From the NCBI GenBank assembly GCA_032622095.1, contig CP136069.1, forward strand, positions 129,065,123 through 129,129,122: a DNA stretch of 64,000 nucleotides, written 5' to 3'. The DNA is from Siphonodentalium dalli (taxonomy: Eukaryota; Mollusca; Scaphopoda; Gadilida; Siphonodentaliidae). Shown piece after piece: positions 54,812 to 63,554 of this stretch. The stretch's first letter is position 1; every line of letters begins with the position of its first letter. The notes under the pieces are model-generated. The model saw only the letters and a list, made by a program, of their open reading frames with translations, did not search any database and was not told the DNA's origin. The position numbers and the translations under genes were made by a program.

Positions 54812-57185
54812 TTTCATCCGGACAGGGGGGTGTTTAGGGGGGGGGGCTTTAATGAGGTCCGCGTTAAGTCGACTTACACATACATACTAGTTTCCCGCTT
54901 GACTAGACGGCGATTATAAAATGAGTCATTTCATAACACGAAATTAGTTTAAAATTCGTTTCGATATTAGTGATAATAGCGTTTAAATTTTTTATCAAAT
55001 AGACGTTTTTTGAATCACATATTACGCGTTTGTAAAATGGCCCATTTCATAACACGAAATTGACCATAAATAATGATATTCGAAATAAAAATGTGTACTT
55101 TTAACTATTTTTGAAGTTTTTGAACCTTGCGTTTTGTGGTGACATCACTCAGGTTAAAAGATATGCCTAACGTATTGGGAGTACATTCATTACTTTTATG
55201 TGATTGGTCTATGTATCAGAATGTCGTAATGAAGTAATGTCATGGACGAACCTTACTGCACAGCTATATCATATCTATGTGTTTTACCGAAGAGATGCAC
55301 CTGAGAGTGAGTGTCTGAGAATACATGTATACCAGGCATATTAAAACAAATAGTATGCATACCTGACACGCATCGTTAGTTAGCAGATGGTCCATTAAGA
55401 ACACAACAGCAACACCAGACATGACATTGACAGCTGATCGAACTACGTGTATAGGAGAAGTAACGTGGAGAAATTAGAGAAATTACAGTGTTTAAGATTC
55501 AATAAAGGTTATCGAAATGTCAGTTAGAGGCGGCATATTGGGGGTGAGAAATCTCGTTTGCCATTCATCAGAAAAGAACTGCTGATTGTTGCCATTCACG
55601 AATATTGCCTGGAAATACAGGGAAAAATCATAACTCGATAGTTAGTGTCTAATTCAAGTGTATGTGATGATAGCATGAATAAGCTTCTAGACACACATCA
55701 GCTATAGTAAAGTATTGTCATATACACGGTATTTTTACATTAAATAATAAAAAATACATATAATACCAGTTATGATATGCACACAATACAATTGAGTCAT
55801 AGTAAAGAGAGTGCATAATTAAGAAATACATGGGCAATGGATCAGACACTGAGCCATACTCCTAACATCAATGGAGAATTTATTATACATGCACAGGATA
55901 TACCTTAGACAGCACCGTGTGCAACCGATTAGGTGTCATATAATGACTGAACCATCATATACAACCATAATCAAACTCCCTTGTTGGTGAAAACACAGGC
56001 CTGATTAGCAGGTTTGATCCCAGACATTTCATTCGTTTGATAAATGACCGTTTCGATTTACCTTTGTGAGAAATACCACGTTTGCTATTATTGTACGTGA
56101 TTCAACAATGAAAATGACACTTAATATACGTCACAACGCGTTTATATGTAATGGATTTTGCTTAAAGGAACATGGACATATACATAAATCACATACTTAG
56201 AACACATTACCTTCGTGTATATACTGACGTATACCACGTATATATTCCACAAGGACATATACCTGCGTCTGAAATCTCAACAGTTTAACTATACATTAAA
56301 GAGCTTTAATACGTGATTTACATGTGAAAATGGCACTTGTTATATGTCATAGCAGATACAGATACTGTACTTGCTTTAAGAAATATGGACATATATAAAT
56401 ATATATTTACTTGAGAACAATGTAGACCCGCGTTCTTATGCATAAATCAGTAATGTGTGCATTAAATGGTAACAACAATGAAAATGTACACTGTGTGAAC
56501 CGTCATAGACATGAGAACTATTACAAATTTATGAGTTGTCTCGCTTGTTTTAGTTGCGATACATGATGTGATAAGTTCAGTTACCACCAATGAAGCAGTA
56601 TTGACGCATTATGTTCAATATACCATCGAGTTTAGATTAAATTTCTACTAACAATGCTATAAATTAACAACAATAAAGATAAAGGAACGATTAACTTAAC
56701 GAATACATCGTTATATAATAGAGCGTTTTGACAAGAAAATATGGAATTAATATACACATGTGTTCACATAGTAGGCCTTTCGTGGCATGAGACTGTGGGC
56801 AATGTTTCATCTGTATAACAGACTATATTTATAGGTGTTAAATGCATATCATTGATGAAAAGAATACATGAAGTAAGTATTTATATACTAGTCTACATCA
56901 GCTGGGTCCCTTGGTTTTGCACAAGTTGGTGCACGGATGTTTTCATTCCGTTTGTCCGTGTATTATATAGTTAAATCCAGCAACGGGTTTTGATTGGCTG
57001 TTATAAATATTATGATAAGAACTAAATACTTCACTGATCGCTATTAGAGATCAAATGCTCACTAGGTACGTGCAAATTTAGAGCCACATATTGCGTGATG
57101 TTGCATCATGAAGTGAAACTCATGTCCAAGGACCTTTGAGCTAGCGGATTTCCTCGAATAAACAGAGGGTTTTGTAAATTAGAAA
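54812..57185. other. Non-coding inner part of the right arm
   Basis: Mirror of 51238-53700, without a credible frame and with the same degenerate direct repeats. Confidence 0.4.
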
Positions 57186-57413
57186 TTATGGTTCCAACTC
57201 AACCAGTCTGTTGTATAGTGTCCTATTTAAATGGGTCATTCGTTGTCTTCCCGCATTAATTCCCATCATAAGGTCACTACTTTCGAATAAATTGCGATGA
57301 AACTGTTCAGCCTGGAAATTTTCCATCTGTAAAAAGAAAACAAGTATATCTATATAAACAATAATAATAATGTTAATACAGCGACCAATGAACGCGTTTC
57401 TATACATTACCAT
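57186..57413 (-). CDS. Divergent 75-aa ORF, right copy
   Basis: Mirror of 51010-51237; the same 75 residues are predicted. Its ATG (57413) faces the IAP ATG (57450) across 36 bp, so the two would share a bidirectional promoter containing GCGACCAATGAACGCG (CCAAT box). Confidence 0.4.
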   Translation of the reverse strand: MVMYRNAFIGRCINIIIIVYIDILVFFLQMENFQAEQFHRNLFESSDLMMGINAGRQRMTHLNRTLYNRLVELEP

Positions 57414-57449
57414 TGTTATAAGGCTTGAACTAACATTTACAGGTTCATA

Positions 57450-58237
57450 ATGCTTGTCATGGTGGGGGAGAAACAACCGGTGATGGATATCCCGCCGCAC
57501 GCAGCTGATTCGAGCGATAATAGTGTAAGCACGATACCAGAACTTTTAAATTTGTATGGTCTTACTGTGGCTTGGAAACCGTCATACCCAGAGTATCGAA
57601 ATTTTCACTCGAGATTAGCTTCTTTCGAAAACTGGACCTCGCCCGTGGAGGCTGCTAAAATAGCTGGAGCTGGTTTCTTTTTCACAAAGACCGCTATAAA
57701 CCATATGTTATAGTTGCGGATGTAGGTTGTGGCAATGGGAAAAGAGAGATGATCCTCGAACTGAACATTACTTTCCAAATTGTAGCTATATATGAACATT
57801 ACCGTTTCTTTCCAAATTGTAGCTATCTCAATTAGTTGCAACGTTTCCTGCCTGAAGATAGATATAAACAGTGGAACAGACCGAGATATTTAATGAAAAT
57901 CCCCGATGTACCAGGAATTTTTTCATTGCAACGTCCCGTGGATAGTGCCTCTGTTCAAGAAATGAATACATTTTCAATAGATGACTTTACCGTTAATTTC
58001 GAAGAAATGACTGAAATAAACGATGAGAGACTGTCTGGTTCCTATGAAGATGACTGGCCTGATACGACAGTAGACGTTTCTGAAAAATGCAAATGTATCA
58101 TTTGTCTAGAGAATAATAACAACTGTGTGCTTTTACCACGTGGACACGTATCAATGTGTGGCATGTGTGCGCTCGGTTCTGAGACTTGTCCCTTGTGCAG
58201 AAGCGTAGTGCGTGCCTATGCCAAAACTTTTGGTTAA
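57450..58237 (+). pseudogene. Broken BIR-RING inhibitor-of-apoptosis gene, right copy
   Basis: IAP proteins use a BIR zinc domain to bind caspases or adaptors and a RING to ubiquitinate targets. Here the BIR begins in frame from ATG 57450 (YRNFHSRLASFENWT, then AAKIAGAGFFFTKT) and ends at TAG 57711. Its zinc half continues in the next frame (CYSCGCRLWQWEKRDDPRTE, HYFPNCSYI) to TGA 57793-57795. A near-copy of the HYFPNCSY segment follows in the third frame, reaches TAG 57833-57835, and the same frame runs on through a linker to a RING (KCKCIICLEN...CPLCRS), ending at 58237. So the gene has one shift in the BIR, a duplicated segment causing a second shift, and a nonsense codon. The RING's third ligand is also lost: LPRGH replaces the usual PCGH. 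No intron fits these breaks, since splicing them out would remove the BIR zinc ligands. Confidence 0.78.
57893..58237 (+). CDS. Residual RING ORF (114 aa) of the IAP relic, right
   Basis: First ATG in the surviving RING frame gives MKIPDVPGIFSLQRPVDS, an acidic linker (FEEMTEIND, SYEDDWPDTTVD) and a C-terminal IAP-type RING. It could be expressed alone as a BIR-less RING protein, but the third zinc ligand is Arg rather than Cys (one transition from TGT to CGT), so E3 activity is doubtful. The matching left ORF is 50530-50186. Confidence 0.45.
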   Translation: MKIPDVPGIFSLQRPVDSASVQEMNTFSIDDFTVNFEEMTEINDERLSGSYEDDWPDTTVDVSEKCKCIICLENNNNCVLLPRGHVSMCGMCALGSETCPLCRSVVRAYAKTFG

Positions 58238-58439
58238 ATGATTCATACCTGCGTTGTGAATACCCTGAATCACAGTTGCGTGTCATTTCCTGCCCTCCCT
58301 ATAGGCCGAGACAGTTTACCACGAAAACCCTTTATTCTGTATTTAGCTAATGTACTTCCGAGCCACTGTCTGAGAGTTCCCTCTGATCGAAACATGATTG
58401 GCCCTTCCATATTTGGCTAATGCGATTCCGGGGGCAATC

Positions 58440-58562
58440 TGATTGGATTATATACTTTGAAACGGTTGTGATGGGACCGCCCAATGACGTCATATAGGGT
58501 ATAAACGTAATACATCCACGTGTCTCCGACAGTTTCAGTTCAGCGTTCATCGAAACGATACC
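58440..58562 (+). promoter_or_regulatory. CRE/TATA promoter of the PC4-like gene, right
   Basis: GATTGG (inverted CCAAT) at about 58441, a GGGACCGCCCAA block, the full CREB/ATF palindrome TGACGTCA at 58485-58492, and GGTATAAACG about 15 bp later, then the ATG at 58563. Compact spacing typical of a strong inducible RNA polymerase II promoter. Assignment rests on motifs only. Confidence 0.5.
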
Positions 58563-59084
58563 ATGAATTCTAAAATTTTCACCAAACACTTAGGACGGGA
58601 TAGATACCTTACCGTCGGTGAATATAAAAGCATAAAAAATATAGACATCAGAATATGGAACGAGGGGAAGTTCCCTACTAAATTCGGCGCCTGCCTGAGA
58701 TTACAACAGTGGCTGGAATTAGCTGATAACGCGCAGAAAGTGTATGAACATTTACAAAGCAGATCTTCTTTGGAAAGGATACATATCGGACATAATGAAC
58801 ACGTGACTTATGATCATGAACACAGTGTTGTACACATCAGAAAATTCTTTTACCCGAAAGACAGTGAGAGACTTTGCCCTACGAAGACAGGTGTAACTCT
58901 TAGCCACTCAGAATTTGAACAGTTGATGTCCACAATTAATGACGTCACTGTGGCTGTACCGGAACTACAAACTTTAGTACCCTGCTACATGCAAGAGGAT
59001 CATAAAAAAAATCAGCTTGGCTTTTTAATGTGTAGTTTCTGTTCACCGGAATTATGCAAAATATATACACCTGATTCGTTTTAA
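58563..59084 (+). CDS. Tandem PC4-like ssDNA-binding protein (173 aa), right copy
   Basis: Intact single-exon copy of the protein at 49339-49860, with the family-like residue in RYLTVGEY where the left copy has Ile. Domain 1 spans about residues 8-52 and domain 2 about 74-120. AATAAA occurs at 59095-59100 shortly after the stop, a likely polyadenylation signal. It lies downstream of the IAP relic on the same strand. Confidence 0.75.
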   Translation: MNSKIFTKHLGRDRYLTVGEYKSIKNIDIRIWNEGKFPTKFGACLRLQQWLELADNAQKVYEHLQSRSSLERIHIGHNEHVTYDHEHSVVHIRKFFYPKDSERLCPTKTGVTLSHSEFEQLMSTINDVTVAVPELQTLVPCYMQEDHKKNQLGFLMCSFCSPELCKIYTPDSF

Positions 59085-60170
59085 ACTGTAATGGAATAAA
59101 TGGATTGTGTTTAATAAATAATAAAATGTGTGAATTTTTAAAAGATGCGTTCAGTTTTACTGCTATGGAAAAGCCGACCCACGTGTAGTAAACCATGTCG
59201 AAATTATTCTCTGGCATGACCTTCCTCGATTATCTTGTGATTTTGTAATAACACTACAGAATGAGAATGACTTGAGAAATACCATGACCAAACTCTACAC
59301 CTCCTTCTGTAGTTTTATGACTTAAAACAAAATAGCGGCCATGTTTTTCGTATGATTCGAACTAAAATCTCGTGATAACATCTGAGTGACGTCGGGCACG
59401 TACTCGCCAAATTTCATAACGATTGGTGGAAAAATGAGCCAACTATGACACTTTAAAATTCGAAGTGCATTTATGACTTAAATAAAAGTTGACCACTGGA
59501 GGCCATATTTCTCAACCGATTCGTCCCCAATATGTGACGATGTCCGCTAAGTGACGGAGAGCAACCCCCGTGGTTCGACGAGAAAATAAGCCTGACATGA
59601 CATTTTTTATTTTTAAATATCTAAAATTCAAAATAGGCTGGCGGCCATGTTATTGAAAATATTCGAACCAAAATATGGTGCTTACCTCTAAGTGACGTCT
59701 GGCACGCACGTGACAAATTTCTTTATGATAAGATAGAAAATGAGAACACAATGGTACTTTTTTTTACTTGAAGGTAAGTGGCTACTCTGTTATAATGCTG
59801 CTGTCGTTTAACATAGATTTGCGTCAATTTTATATGAATTAAAGCATATAGCTAAAATCTATATTAAAACGAGGGGGTATTGAGACAATTTTGGAAATAA
59901 AGAGCGTTTGTATTGATGGATACGCCGAATTAGATTTAAATGCATAAGTGATGTGTACATTTAATGTATGTGACCCAAAATGCGTTCAGTTGTATGTTCA
60001 AATATCTATGGGTAAGGCGTTGATTGATTCCTGATAGTTCGATTATATACACCATATTGTAAAGTGGTAGTTAGAGAAAAAAGCTTAACGATTGTTAGAG
60101 ATGATTTAATCAAGTTTGCCATTGAAATAACAGTGTACCATTAGTCGGGATACATATATTAAAGGGGCCA
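59085..60170. other. Non-coding arm segment between PC4-like gene and module
   Basis: Contains dispersed-repeat style units with GGCCATGTTTTTCG, AGTGACGTCGGGCACG and GGCACGCACGTGACAAATTTC (about 59330-59720). No ORF of note. Mirror of about 48240-49300. Confidence 0.4.
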
Positions 60171-60174
60171 CATA

Positions 60175-60385
60175 CAGGTATTTTAAACGGACCATATACG
60201 ATGCCATTGGAATTATGAAGGAATTTTCAATACTAGTCAAATAGAATGTTTCCACATGTAGCATGTTCCAGAAAAATTGCGTGGTTGAAGATTACATGTG
60301 TCCAATGAGCGGGGAGTGAGCCGTTAGGGTTCACCCAGGGATTGCATTGAAATTCCAATGACTCAGGTGTTGCACCTGAAGTAAG
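60175..60385. promoter_or_regulatory. Promoter-like module 1, right arm
   Basis: Contains CCAATGAGCGGGGAGTGAG and TTCCAATGACTCAGG, with the AP-1/MARE core TGACTCA at 60359-60365 and then TGCACCTGAAGTAAG. A related module lies at about 62000-62235. The 92-aa ORF starts 120 bp downstream. Mirror copy at about 48028-48270. Confidence 0.4.
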
Positions 60386-60504
60386 TATTGGTTATTTACT
60401 AGCAGCACCAAAAATCGGTACGAACGTCTTCAAGGTTATAAAACACACATAACCCAGTGAGAGCTTTCCGATTAATGGCAGCAAGCCATATTTCCGATTA
60501 AATC

Positions 60505-60783
60505 ATGAAAATACCAATAATTCTGTTGTGGATAAGGGGTGGATTAATTAGGGCATTACTGTATGTGTATGAAATATATAGACATAAAACAACACACATC
60601 TACGTCTGGCGCTCTCTCTGCCCCTCTCTCTTTCTTCCGCTACTCCTTGATATTCTCAACACATGTGTTTTATGTTTGCTAGAGTATGAGATGGGCCTCG
60701 TTTGGTTACATACGACCATGAAAGTAATATTACCTGTATACAGATCATTTACTTTACTAAAGGGGGAATATTCAAGAAGGTAG
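60505..60783 (+). CDS. Small hypothetical ORF (92 aa), right arm
   Basis: Same protein as 47630-47908, with no residue change. ATG-started, hydrophobic N-terminal third (IILLWIRGGLIRALLYVY) and a second hydrophobic region. No family recognised; retention of the frame is weak evidence because the arms are so similar. Confidence 0.3.
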   Translation: MKIPIILLWIRGGLIRALLYVYEIYRHKTTHIYVWRSLCPSLFLPLLLDILNTCVLCLLEYEMGLVWLHTTMKVILPVYRSFTLLKGEYSRR

Positions 60784-61127
60784 ATAACTCGAGGGTTTAA
60801 TATATTGCGAGGGAAGAAAGACGAGACCTTAGCTTTGTTGCCTCTGTCAGCACACTTAATGACATGTGTTTGTGATAAAGGTTATAGCGCATCAGGCGAG
60901 AGATTTTAATCTTTTTAATAATGTGGATTCAAACAGCAGAGCAATTCATGGCTGGAGAATGTTAAGCTTCGAAAATTGCAGAATGATTCCATTAATCTAT
61001 TCTGTGAATGATTGTGCAATACTTTACCATGAAATTAAACCAGACGCTCTTCAAATGTCTTCAAATGAGAACATGTTATGGGACCATGGACTGGGGCGAT
61101 TCAAACTGAAGCTTATATTATGATGGC

Positions 61128-61367
61128 ATGGCGAACATTCCAAATGCACTGGCAGATCATGTGATACAAGTGCTTTCGATAGACAGACAGTGCATTGTCG
61201 ATTCTAATGAGTTTACTGCCCAACTGTCAGGTCACGTGATGACTTTGAGAATATTCTATTATAGGAGATACCCTCTGTTATTGTTTTTCCACATCCTAGA
61301 GGTAATCTGCATATGTATTATTGGATATGTTGAAATATATATGGCCAAGGCACTAAACGATTTCTGA
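61128..61367 (+). CDS. Small hypothetical ORF (79 aa), right arm
   Basis: Right-arm copy of 47045-47284 with two residue differences. Hydrophobic C-terminal half ending YVEIYMAKALNDF. Followed by a (GA)n tract. No family recognised. Confidence 0.25.
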   Translation: MANIPNALADHVIQVLSIDRQCIVDSNEFTAQLSGHVMTLRIFYYRRYPLLLFFHILEVICICIIGYVEIYMAKALNDF

Positions 61368-61999
61368 GAATTTGTTTACAGGGATACACCAGAGAGATAG
61401 AGACATAGAGAGGACGAGAGAGAGAGAGAGAGAGGGAGAGAAGAGAGAGAGAGAGATAAAGGGGATGAGATGCTGGGAGAGGGGGTAGTTGTGAGAAGTA
61501 TTCAATAATTAAGTTGAGTTGTTACGTAATATGTAAAGATTTGTAAGGCAGAACGATTGAAGAAAGCATATAGAGCACCAGAAGAGATAGATTTTAATAA
61601 ATATTATTAACAGATGTGGAATTCAAGAGAATAGTGTACCAGTCTGGACCGATTAGTGTGCCTCTGTTTGTGAAAATGTTTAATGATCGACGTCCCTACA
61701 TACTTCATAAATGCTTGAAGTTGGATAGCTAGGAAAATCTATGAAGTGATGGTCTCATACACCCATTCACCACTCTATTCACAAACCCCTTGCACAGAAG
61801 CCGTTAGGAACATGCATTTTTCAATAACAGACATGTTGATCTGTATGGTGGCAGTTAATGACTTAAACGTGTGTTTAATTACGAAGCTTCGAGAATCTGT
61901 CTGCCTGTTGTGTTGTGTACGGAAACATATCGCTGTGATTTACTTTATTGGATATTGATATGTGTTTTAGCCCTAGTACAGTTTGATTTATTCCTGAGA

Positions 62000-62235
62000 A
62001 TTCGATTACAGGTATCAAATTAAAGGAACCACATACGACACAGGTATGAAACGTAAAGGGATCATGTACTATGCCTTTGCAATTATGAAGGGATTTTTAA
62101 TAGGGTCCAGAAAATTGGAGATATCGGAGAAGGTTCCAGAACTGCGGGGCCAATGAGCGTGGAGTCAGCCGGTAGGGTTCATCCGGAAGTATTGCATCAG
62201 ATTCCAATGACTCAGGCGTTGCGCCGGAAGTAAGG
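62000..62235. promoter_or_regulatory. Promoter-like module 2, right arm
   Basis: Second copy of the module: GGGCCAATGAGCGTGGAGTC, TTCCAATGACTCAGG (TGACTCA at 62208-62214) and CGCCGGAAGTAAGG, an ETS-type GGAAGT core. Mirror copy at about 46185-46440. Confidence 0.4.
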
Positions 62236-62254
62236 GATTGCGTTAGATTGTAAT

Positions 62255-62554
62255 TACTCATTACACCTTCGTTGTTAAATATACTTCGTACCTGACGAAC
62301 AGTATACACGGCGTACTTCGATGACGGAAGTATACGATTGCCCATTGTACCGTTCTCAAGGGCCCGAAAGCGTATACAACCATTCTCAAATAGCCACACC
62401 CACGCCCGTGAAGTACACATCCATATACTGAAGGACCCCCCACACCCGTGACGTATACAAATACCCACACCCACTCGTGTATACTCAAACACCCACGCGT
62501 CGCTACGTCATACGGTGCGGGGCGGTGGTACTTTGATCTTCTTTGTTTACATAC
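62255..62554. repeat. Subterminal short-motif region, right arm
   Basis: Repeated CACACCC / GTATAC / ACCCACAC motifs and ACGTATACAAATACCC blocks. The mirror at 45883-46160 adds a second copy of CGCACCGTATGACGTA. Such subterminal clusters often bind transposases. It keeps long spurious frames open. Confidence 0.45.
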
Positions 62555-62563
62555 CCCCCCCTG

Positions 62564-62875
62564 TACCTAGCGGTACTTTTGTCCGGGGGATGTTTTGGAC
62601 GGGTCAAATCTTTACCACGACATGACCTTGATCTTCAAAATTGTCAATGCAAGGTCAAATCGGGTAAAAATGGCGGATTTCGACGAAATTTGATACCTAG
62701 GTGCAACACACGTGTCTCGGAAGCTATTGCAATTGCTTTTTCAAACAAAGCCATGGGACGAACCACGCCAGGTGTACTTGTGTCCGGGGAGCGTATTGGA
62801 CGGGTCAAATCGTGACCAGGACCTGACCTTGACCTTAAAAATGGTAAATTCAAGGTCAAATCTGGTCCAATGTTG
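62564..62875 (+). repeat. Satellite-like repeat, right flank, about 202-bp unit
   Basis: Two units starting GTCCGGGGxxxGTxTTGGAC near 62580 and 62780, with CGGGTCAAATC, TGACCTTGATCTTCAAAAT, AAGGTCAAATCGGGTAAAAA and GATACCTAGGTG. Same orientation as 45370-45524. Confidence 0.75.
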
Positions 62876-63505
62876 CATGCGCCCGTGTTCTTGCTCATAT
62901 ACGCTCATATAGTCATGTTTCTGACAAAGCCGACAGTGGCGGGCTAATCTGCTAGTAACGTATAAAATGAACGAGAATACTTTAATTGAAAGTAAACCTT
63001 TATGATGCACGAGTCCAATGGTAGTAAAATAATTAAATTATGCTCCATATCACCAAAATACTGACCTAACAAACTTAAACCATTATTCTTAATAAATTAT
63101 ATCCCAAATCTATATATAATAATTGTTACCTATTATATGTTCCCTTGGAGTATATATATAAGCAAATGGTGACAAATACGTCGGAAAACGATACATGTGA
63201 GTCATGAAAAGTTATGAATATGCTTATGGTGAGAGAAAAGACCTCAAGTCCGCTCTTAATATTCAGATGTCAGCTAAAACATTTTGTCGCATTTAGGGGA
63301 TCAATTGTTTGATAACCTGAACACTTATATATGCCTGTATGCACTATATGTGTCTCGAAAAAGTGTTGAAAGACTCATTCTATATATTGCCATAGAAGCT
63401 ATCGTCTCAGAAAGAAATCAAGGATCACATTTTTCTTCGGAGTTGCATGAATAAAAGGCCTTTCTACACCAAATACTCATTGGTGAGTCGTTAGCCCACA
63501 GGAAG
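62876..63505. other. Flank stretch, nothing recognised
   Basis: No gene or repeat boundary identified. Confidence 0.4.
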
Positions 63506-63554
63506 TGTTCAGATAATAAGTTCAACAATGTCTGTTGAACTTATTATCTGAACA
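63506..63554. repeat. 22-bp perfect hairpin
   Basis: TGTTCAGATAATAAGTTCAA-CA faces its exact complement across a 5-base loop (ATGTC). A degenerate relative lies at about 63832-63890 (TGTTCATATAATAATTTCAA facing TTAAATTATTGAACA), and similar pieces occur near 19790-19850, so this is a dispersed family. Confidence 0.7.

Larger units (their letters stand above)
54749..62554. repeat. Right arm of the large inverted repeat (7.81 kb)
   Basis: Mirror image of 45883-53746. Genes that lie on the - strand at left lie on the + strand here. It ends directly in the C-run, without the 337 bp found at the left edge. Lacks about 80 bp near 54972 relative to the left arm, with CACTA at the break, consistent with a microhomology deletion. 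Confidence 0.92.
45525..62563. mobile_element. 17-kb palindromic cargo element, ends CAGGGG/CCCCTG
   Basis: Left end CAG followed by a 19-G run (45527-45545); right end an 8-C run (62554-62561) followed by TG. The ends are flanked by TACCTAG at 45518-45524 and 62564-62570. Nearly the whole interior is two inverted arms, 45883-53746 and 54749-62554, around a 1.0-kb spacer. Both arms carry the same gene set. No transposase, integrase or polymerase recognised. The short G-rich ends with a 7-bp duplication suggest a cut-and-paste DNA transposon (hAT-like or similar), but that class is not proven. The 45546-45882 part is present only on the left. Confidence 0.7.

Noticed and set aside
57700-57840. 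A short intron that would mend the IAP frame
   Set aside because: GT/TAG signals exist, but removing the stretch would delete the BIR zinc ligands that are still readable in it.
45883-62554. The large palindrome as a fold-back assembly artefact
   Set aside because: Arms differ by a clean deletion of about 80 bp, edge structure and non-synonymous changes, and the ends carry a shared 7-bp flank. Not fully excluded without reads.
45883-62554. An endogenous herpes-like virus repeat region of molluscs
   Set aside because: Malacoherpesviruses have multi-kb inverted repeats and IAP genes, but no herpes core gene is present and the arms lie head to head around a spacer with transposon-like ends.
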